The notes under the pieces were generated by a model. It did no database searches, was not told the origin of the DNA, and saw nothing but the letters and a program-made list of their open reading frames with translations. The position numbers were made by a program, and so were the translations under genes. 64,000 bases of DNA from Meandrina meandrites (lineage: Eukaryota; Cnidaria; Anthozoa; Scleractinia; Meandrinidae), in the NCBI GenBank assembly GCA_963693305.1, contig OY855908.1, positions 37,362,805 to 37,426,804 on the forward strand, given 5' to 3'. Below, one piece after another: positions 41,269 to 50,900 of this stretch. Position 1 is the first letter of the stretch; every line of letters begins with the position of its first letter.

Positions 41269-44200
41269 TCTACATAAGGCCTCTAGGTGAAAAGATTCGG
41301 AGTTACTTGTGTCATCAATGTCATCATCGTCATTAATTTTTGGCTGCGGTACAATGGACAGCTAGCCCCTTATAACTTAAGATAAATATCTAACAATGTT
41401 TTCCTAACAAAAACGTTTTCTAAAATACCTGACTGTGTGAGCTCAAACAAGTATGGTGTACTGCAGCTTGACAAAATCAACTTGTTTGCGGCGTCCAGGT
41501 TGACGCACTGTCCACTAGCTGGGTGGGTCAGCACAATTGTCCCAGTACGATTTTTGTGCCTCGTGAATGTATCGCACGGCCCATCTCTAAGTGCAAGTTG
41601 ATCTTTCGCATTCTTGAAGACGCACTTGCCGCTACAGCTATGAACCAGGCTTCCATCACTACGAAATGCCATCATCACACCCTCCCCCTGACAGTACGAC
41701 TGTAAAGAAAACAATGTTCCGTCTCCAGGTTCGCAGGGATTGGAACTAGTCAGTGGAGTCCAACAGTTCTTGGTTGAACTGCTCTGGATCACAACAGACA
41801 CAATATCTGTTAAGAAACAAATTAGACTTTAAATCATCATTTTTAACACTTTGAAACACCAAATATACCCTGCCTCAAAACTATATTATATTCCCGCTCC
41901 CTTATTATCAAAATAAGCTCCCACCTAATTTCAAGAGGTATGGTGCAAAATGGAGCATGCCCCAGTTGTTCACTATTCACTGGATAAATCACAATCCAGT
42001 CGATATAGCGTGGCTTGTTTCGTCAAAACGTATCCAGTGGATAGCAATTTATCCAGCGGGTAAACTGCAAAACAGCCATATTTTTTTGCGAGCGTACCCG
42101 AGCGGTCTTCCAACGCGAGGTCTGGAGCCAATGTCAAAACAGAGAGTAAGACTGGGGAGAGACGCTTTTTTTTTTCTCACCTTGACGCCTGCGTATACGT
42201 AGCCTGCGAACGCAGACGTATTTCCGGACAAGCGACAGCCGGAAATACGTCTGCGTTCGCAGGCTAACGCCTGCGAGGCTCGGGCTACGATCGGCGCTTC
42301 GTGCCTTCGATACGCGACTATTAACGATTTTAGAGAAAAAAAAAACCGTTTGGCAGTCTATCCAGCGGGCAGCTTATCTACCCTTTAAACAATCAGGCCC
42401 TGGGTTCAAGCTCTGACCGCAGTCATGTGTTGTGCCCCCTTTCAACGACTATTCGTCACTATATGCGACTATTTGACGATTATTTCGCCACTATTCGTCA
42501 CTATTCGCACTATTCGGGTTTTCCAGACACCCCTTCTCTTCACTCAGCCATGCAAGTTACCTGTATCACATCCATATAGCTCAGCGCGTAGACATATCGT
42601 GTTTGTTGGACTGCTATACAACCCAGGTTTAATTCTTACGTAACGTGCTCGAAACCTCTGGTTAAACCAGTTTTTCACTACATTGTGCTGGTCCACATTG
42701 CCATCAAATTTCTAAAAACAAATACAGAAAGAAAAAGTTAATGTTCGGCGATAGGTATTGACTTCCGCTCTCCTTTACTCGAGCAAGACACTGAAAAATA
42801 ATAAGCGCAGAATATTTTGTTTTTTGTTTAAAGAAAACCTCCACTCTTAAAACAAGTTGACGCTGAATTGTTTGAATGATGCCAAAATTTCAAATTTACA
42901 GGTCAAGGGAGAAATAACATTTAATAATAACAATAAATGGAAAAGTTTATGGCTTTTAAATTTCCAGCGCGCCGCCATTTTGGATTTTTATGACGTGTTA
43001 CGACTCCCGCAATTGTTTGGAAGCTTCCAAACAATAGCGGGAGCCGTAACGTAACTTTTCCATTTATTGTTGTTATTAAATGTTATTTCTCCCTTGTATT
43101 GTAAAATTTGGAAATTAGGAATTATTTCAAACAATTTAACGTCAACTTGTCCCAAGAGTGGAGGTTCCCTTTAAAGGATGGGTGAAAATGAATAAGTCAC
43201 ATGAGAGAATACAGACGACCCCTCCCCCATAAGGCAAAGTTGTTTAAGGGAAAAGCAGGGGCAAGATGAAGATAAACTTTTTGGGCTTCGTGAAAAAATT
43301 AGGGGGAGAGTGAAAGAAGCCTTTTTGCTCAAAAATGGGCTGGCGCCAGGACTCTTTCTATACATCAACTGATCTTATTGTGATCAAGAGTGCTGCTTTC
43401 ATTATTTTTGTTAATTAAGTAGAACATGCCTGTTTGTATCCAAATTCCTTGTAATCTTTCCAGTTGCTTCCATCTCTACTGTGCTGAATGGAATATTTTG
43501 CAACCCAATTAGCTTCATCAATCTGCCCTTGAGTGGCAACACCCGACACTGTCATCTCCTTTTTCAGATCAATCTGAAGGTACTGGGACGTATCCGACGT
43601 TCCCGCACACCATGCCCCACCCATTGATCCTGATGGTTTATTGTTCAATCGGCCGTAAGCTGCCTTGAAATTCTTTGCGCCACTTTTGTAGGATGAGGCC
43701 GTGATTTGGCCGTCTGTGATAGAACGATCCTCCATTCCTAATGGCTGATAGCAAGCTGGCAAGACAACATGACAGTTAACGAATCGATCGCACTTTTCCA
43801 TGGCCTACACTCAAAAATTTTCCAAACTTCAAATGGATCCACGCACAACTTTTAACCAAATTCACGTGTCACGTATACTTGAAACAGAAAATTCACGAAT
43901 CCCACTTCTTTTCTCACTATTTTCACGCGTCACGGTCTTCTTTTCTCGCTAATTTTCACGCGTCACGGTCAAATTTTTGCCTTATCGCGCGTCACGCATA
44001 AACCCTTTGCTACCCGCATCCAAGAGCCGTAAACAAGTGGTTTCACTGCAAATCTTTGGGCATTTTATGGCGCCATTTCTATGGTTTTTAAGAGTATAGG
44101 CCATGTTAAAATGTGGTTGATTTGTTTTGTTTTCTTTACAACTAAACATCGAAAATTAATTAGAGGGAAAACCGGTGCGATATTGCGCGTGCACGTGAGG

Positions 44201-44861
44201 GCTCGAAAGATCACTATGTTTCTACTTGAAGGCGTTGAAGCCGACAAGTCCGTCGGAAATTTCGCCGCAAATCCTCCAATTGACATTCCTAAACTCGTTG
44301 ATTTTGGTTCATTGGAAAAGCCGCGGCAATTACTTAAATTTTCTGAGCGTTGCCTTCCCTTGTGTTGCAGTCTGCGTCATTTTCATGATCTGTAGTTTCT
44401 ACCGCCACAGCTCTCGACCAAAAATCGCGCGACAATTCGAATTCTTTCAGTTCTTGTAAAGTAGTGTTGAATCGCCACTGTGAGATTATGTGGAAACGCT
44501 CTATAGCACATCTTGTATAATATTAAAGGAAACTGTGCCACGTGTCTTACATTTAATTCCCTCCTGTGGACAGTATGAGTAGTCCAATTCCACTCCTAGA
44601 TTTCCACCATGAGCCCTGCAGCCTCCACAATAACCCCCGCACTCTGCAGACACTACAGCACGACCCTCGTCAATATTCAGAGTATTCTTGATGTCCGCTG
44701 GCGTGCCATAAGGTTCCCAATAAACTCCTTCCTAAAAATAAATTGATTGTATTGATTAGTTAATTAATTATAATTGATAATTGATGATTAACTAATTTAA
44801 TTAACGATTTAATCAATTATTTATAATTTAATAACAAATTCATTGATCAATAAATCCATCA

Positions 44862-44910
<49 letters not shown>

Positions 44911-47900
44911 CCGACCGACCGACCGACCGACCGACCGACCGACCGACCGACCGACCGACTGGCACTCAGAACTCTGATGGGTACCAAATGGAAGTTGGGT
45001 TAGTTGGTGTCCCCGATACCCTCAACAGCCCCTCCCACCCCTCCCACAGACCCACCCTCCTTGATCTTGGATTTCAAAGGATCAGCTTTATACGTCGCTT
45101 CACTTTGTAATGTAGTGATAGCCGTTTAGCAGATGAATTGCATTAACTTAATTTCATTATTTGTCATTATCTTGACCTATCTTGTCTTGAAACTTACTTT
45201 AAGACGAAAACCAGTTCCTCTAAGATCAATTTTAAATTTTCCTTTCCGACAATTTTCTTTGCTGGCAGAATAACAATCCCCAGCTACACCGTACTTGATT
45301 TGCTTTCCAGAGCTTGTAGTGGTGTATTGAAAATCGTCTGCTACAATGCTCATACTGTTAAGATCCAGGCGAACTTTGGAGAAACTTGTCGATCCTGCTT
45401 CAGTGTATGTAGAGCCACCTTAAATAGAAAAATCTTAATGTTACTTGTAAATTGGCGTATAGCAGGGTCTGGAAGGGGTTTCGCGTGATCCGTGAATTGA
45501 CCAAAAAACAGAGCGTGAATCGGGAAAACTCATGGAATACAGCCGTGATTCGTGAATTATATATTCACTGTGACGCGTGATCCTTTCAAGTTGTAGTCCG
45601 TGAATCGTGATTTCTACCGATATAATGTCGTGAACATCAAATAACCCTACACGAATACATGCAAATTGTCTGTCAAGATGGCTCAAAATACATGTAGGTT
45701 TTCTGTTATTGTTATGTAACGTAACGGATCGTTGTCAAAATGAAACATTGCCTGTGAAAACGATGTCTAAATGGGACGAACGTATCATGAGGGAATGGGC
45801 CCAGGAGCATGGAAAGGCTGTGCGGCAGCTGACAATCAGACAGACCATCACAAAACATGCCGGAAGAACCTTGCCATTAAAGGGACACTGTCACGGACAT
45901 TTTTTGGCTTTTTTAGTAAAACGGCACCAAAATTACGACTAAAGTACTTTCAACCATACAAGAAATGCTCCTAGAAAGCGAAGGGAACGACATCTAGCAA
46001 ATTGTTTAAAGAAGAGGGTGACCGTAAATAGTTTTCATCCATTTTTCCAAGCCACAAGGACAGAACTTGAAAAAGTCAGGCTGACTTTTTCAAGTTGAGA
46101 TCAAACGCTCCCGAGTAAAATCACTCTATATTTATCTTCAGGACGCTGATATAATAATTTTAAGAAAACTTGACCACTGTTAATAGGCTTCCAAAGGTGT
46201 AAACATGTTTTTGAGCTGTTGAATTTTTGAAGTGACAGTACCGGAAAGAGTTACCAGAAGGAGAACGGATTCCCACAGAGTGCGCAGTCCTTGAAAACTG
46301 CATTAAATCAAACCAACAGTCTCGTGTGATCAAAAAAATCTAAATGTGGCTGCACTTCTAACGAGGAGGACCACCAGCTAGCGGAGGACCAATAGGAAGA
46401 TAGTGGAGTGGAAACACTACGAGAGGCCAGTCACTCCCGTGAGCTTCTTATCAAAAACAATCGATTTTATAGCAATGAACTTCATTCCTTTTATACTTTA
46501 TCTCCGTCAAACGAAAAGCAAAGAATCATCAAGTTGATCACCGTACTTTCTGTTTCCTTCCCATCACGGGGTCATTAAGACCAACTCTTGCCTACAGTTG
46601 TCCAGCAACCACAAAAGAAACAGTATAATCATTTATAGACTTAATCAATTCATGACCTAAACACGTGATTCGTGAAATCTAAAGAAAAAATTACGTGATT
46701 CGTGAATGTACGGAAATTTAACCCGTGACTCGAGATCCAGACCCCCCCCCCCTTCCAGACCCTGGTATAGTTCAAAGAAGAGGAGTTCTAGACGAATTGT
46801 TGATTGCTGTTGCTCTGATAACTAAGCATTTTGCCGAGTTTTATGGCTTTCTGTCGTGATGACTTGCAGCAAGAAGATCGTGATATATAGCTTGGGTCGA
46901 AATCAGCAAACTTATCAATATAATTACTGACCCTTCTAAAATCCTATTGGTCTCTCTCTACAATATATCGAGGATTTCAGCCATCCAGAACATCCATGTG
47001 GAAGTGACTGAAATTGTCGATGTAATGCAGAGAGAGAAAAATAGGGTTTTAGGAGGGTCGACTATTACAATAGATAACTACTTCGGTTCACAGCATTATT
47101 ACATTGGGTAAAATGCAGGCAGCTGAAGCCTGTGAACCTGCTGTGAGCCTCAGTAATTATCTGTTAATTAATTTCGACGAGTTATGGAAAAATGCGAACG
47201 GGAAACAGCGCGCGAATGAAGGAAGAAGGGAGCTTAGGGTGAGGACTAAAATATTCGACAAGGGGGACCAGGAGGGGAGGGAATGTGGGCCAAACAATTT
47301 GTTTATTTTGTTTATTTTGCTGTAGGGTTATATTACGGGGCTAGGAAAGTTTACATTTCTACAAAAACGACTGTTTCCTTACCGTTGGCCCTTGCACAGC
47401 TATCTTTAGATGCGGACGGCTGTATATAGTCGTGAACATAAGCAAAGTTTTCTCCCTGGCCAGAGATAAGTGTAATATACTCTTTAGGATTATCAGTGTC
47501 CATTCCACGACAAAACAGTCGCACGTGAGTGTCGCAGTTAGCGCTGATCTCCATGGAATACTCTTTATCGACATTGGATTTCTGGGAAACTTTGGCCAAG
47601 GCACAGCCCCCTGTTAAAAAATAACACCACACATACAACGATATTTAGCCGCAATCAAACAATGTTCACTGGAGAAATATTGACTTCTTTAGACACTTTT
47701 TTTTTCTTGCCCTATAATTTTTATATTTGCATGTTTTTTTGTTTATTTCCAACGTTTAAGTCCGCCTCAGGTTTCCGTGGAGAAGAAAATCACGATAAGC
47801 CATTTTTGCCAGTCTAGAGCTTCTTACACTGAAACCAATCTACTTTTTTCCCAGACATTTGTAGCACAAAGCGAGAAGGAGGCGCAAATTAGAGCGCCGA

Positions 47901-50900
47901 CTTGCGCAAGTGAAACCCTGGTCCCCTGGAGACGTGAGAAATCAGAGAAATGTTTTATGAATTTCTCTTCAATACAACTTCACAATTCGTACTCTTTTGA
48001 ATTTCAGACCATTTTTCAGACACCGTGTGTTCCGAGTTTATACAAATATACAGAATGTTTCCCAGACTTAGTTTTTTATATTAATCTTGAAAGGAAGACA
48101 GTATTGTTTCTAGTGTAAAACGTCACTTACGACAGAACTCCCATAACTTAAGTGTCGCGATGTCCTTGCCACGCAATTTTTCTGGCTGGTAACAAGTTCC
48201 TGTAAACTTGGACAAGGAGCCAACAACATTGTAGACACCGTACAATTTGCAGTCACAAGTCAACTGATTTCCACTCAAATACCTAGGCAAGGAAAAACAG
48301 TTACTGTTTTATCTTCTATACTCTTAAATATGCGGAAAGCGCAATAAACTTGGGCGAACTCACTCAACTCAGAACACGGATAAATAAGCGCGGGGAAAAT
48401 CGTGTAAGCCAAACTAAGCCGTGTAAGCCGTTGTCTTAACGCTGATTGGTTGTGAAAACTAAAACCAATCAAAAAGTAAACCAAGAACGAAACTTGAAGG
48501 GACAGCAAAGTTACTTATTAGTTACTTACACAAGTACAAAACAAGCAAAAAATGTTGGATGGGAAAAAGTCCTTACTAATTTAGACACAGATTCAGCTCT
48601 GGTTATTTTATCAACAGGAGGTCAGGCAAACCACCAGGACTACTAAATGGCAAATAATATACGTATAAGGACGGATAGGTATAAAATTTATTGCCGGTAT
48701 GGACAGCACAAATCCTGATATTTGCCATCGGGTAAACCTGTTCTGATGTCTTTCCGACTTAGGCCCAGTTCAGACGTCATGGTTCTGCCCTGCCGAACTA
48801 AATTCAGGAATTAAGTTCGACAAAAGCACGGGAGAAGTACGGCGTCTGAATCAAACTAAAAATTAAGTTCGGCAAAGCAATTAAGTTCGACAAGCTCTGT
48901 CGTGCTACACGACTCTGGCACGGCAGCGATTCAAACGTCGCGCTTCTGCCGTGCCAAACAAAATTCATAAATTATATTAAATGTATTTTAACGGGGGTAG
49001 TGACGGCGCCATTTTTGTTTGATCACCGCTGACTAATTGTTAAGTGAATTCATTTAATCCTGAATTTGGCACGACTGTGGCACGACGTCTGAATCAAAGC
49101 CCGTTTTTTGCCGTTCTACAGTCGAACCTATTGCAATTAAGTTCGGCACGGCAGAAGCACGACGTCTGAACTGGGCCTAGAGAAATTCTTCACTGAACTA
49201 ATTTTTGTCACAGAATCAAACATGCACTGCTGCTGACATCATAAAATCTACTCACAGCTCTTTCAGACCAGGGGTTTTCTGTATAATGCTTGATGGTACT
49301 ATCTTCAGACGGTTGTTACTCAGGTCTCTGCAAATAAAGAAGGTTTGCTTTAATATAAGCGCACAAACATTGTCACAGGATCCCAGTGTGGATTAGACCT
49401 TGCGCCAATACCCTTTATTTTCGCAAGGGTTTTATTTCATTTATTTCACGTCTCGATTCATTTAAAATACGTGAAATCCAAACTCCCCGATTGCTTACTT
49501 CCCTTCGTGACTTATATGATTATAGCACGAAAATTTTTCCAGCAAAAATCCGGTCAACCGGGGGAACAATAATAGCTCCTTTATAATCTAGGAGAGCGAA
49601 GGAGCGTCGTGTGAAGACCCAGATATATATGCAGATGACAGCAATGAAAGGTACTTGTGTGTGCGACTTCTGTACGGTTATGGTACATAAAAAATACAAA
49701 CACTCGAGACTGTCTATTTAGTGCACTACACTACCCTACCCTACCCGTCCCGTCCCGTCCCGTATACTGTAAATGCAACAGCCCAGCCACTCTCTGGAAA
49801 CCCTAAATGGATAACCTCTATCGGGTCTTCCGCGATTTTGAGCTTTCTGTTATTTGTGCCAGTTTAAAAGGTCTAGAATCTTGCCGGTACTTACTAATCC
49901 AAACACTTAATAAGAGTAACCCCCAAACCCTTGATACACGGATAAGCAAATACACAAATCCTAAATTATCCTAATCTCCACTTTTTTCCCAAAGTTTTAG
50001 TCTTCACAGAAACCTGTAAAACGAATTACGACTGCGAGAGCAGTATTTTTTTTCAGCGATAACTGATAGTAAAAGCACAGCCCGTAAACATTCTTATATT
50101 TTATTTCTGCTTTATTGCCAACCACCGTCCTAGTTTTAATCTAATTTAACTTCGCTCAGCTCGATAAGCTTTTTAGTTTTTCTGAGTGTTGCTACCAATA
50201 TCCTGTTTTAATTTATTTTTTTTATGAAGCATTGTATGAAGTCTTTTTGGTAATAAAGTTGTTGTTGAAGTATTTTCCTTTTCCGAGAGGCCTTAAAATA
50301 GTCTTTGTATTAAGCCGAGTTTAGTAGCATCTGCACGCATCTGCACGTATGTGTATTTTTAAACAAAATATTTTAACAATTTTAACTGCTCGTCACACGA
50401 AGTGTCACAGCTTGTGTCAGCAATTTTCATTACTTCAACAGCTTTTTCTTCTTCCTTTCTGGAAAAAAATGAAAGAGAGATTAGCTTTCTTTTTTAAAAA
50501 AGCTAATCTCTCTTACGTGAGTACTATCACGGCCGAGTTTGACCAATTGACAGGTCCAGCTTGAATTAAATAAATATTTATTTTTTAAAACAATTTAGAG
50601 GCTGTAAAGTTACAAAACCTATTGTTTCGAAATGATGTTGTAGATGGTAACAAGGTCGCCAATTTAAAAGAAAATCACGTATATTATTATAAGGAAAGTA
50701 TTTGTAGACTAAATAAATTTGAAACTCGGCGTGACTCATTGAAGATATTGACATGATATGGATTAAACTGAATGTGCTAATTTTAGTCACGCTATGTTTT
50801 AGATGATTGTTTTATACGGACTTCGAACATTAAAACATCACGTAATGATAACATTTTAGTTACACAATAAACAGAGGGTAGATTTCGAAGCTTTACCTTC

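Noticed and set aside
44907..45110. Open frame starting with repeated Thr-Asp-Arg-Pro
   Set aside because: It is the translated (GACC)n microsatellite.
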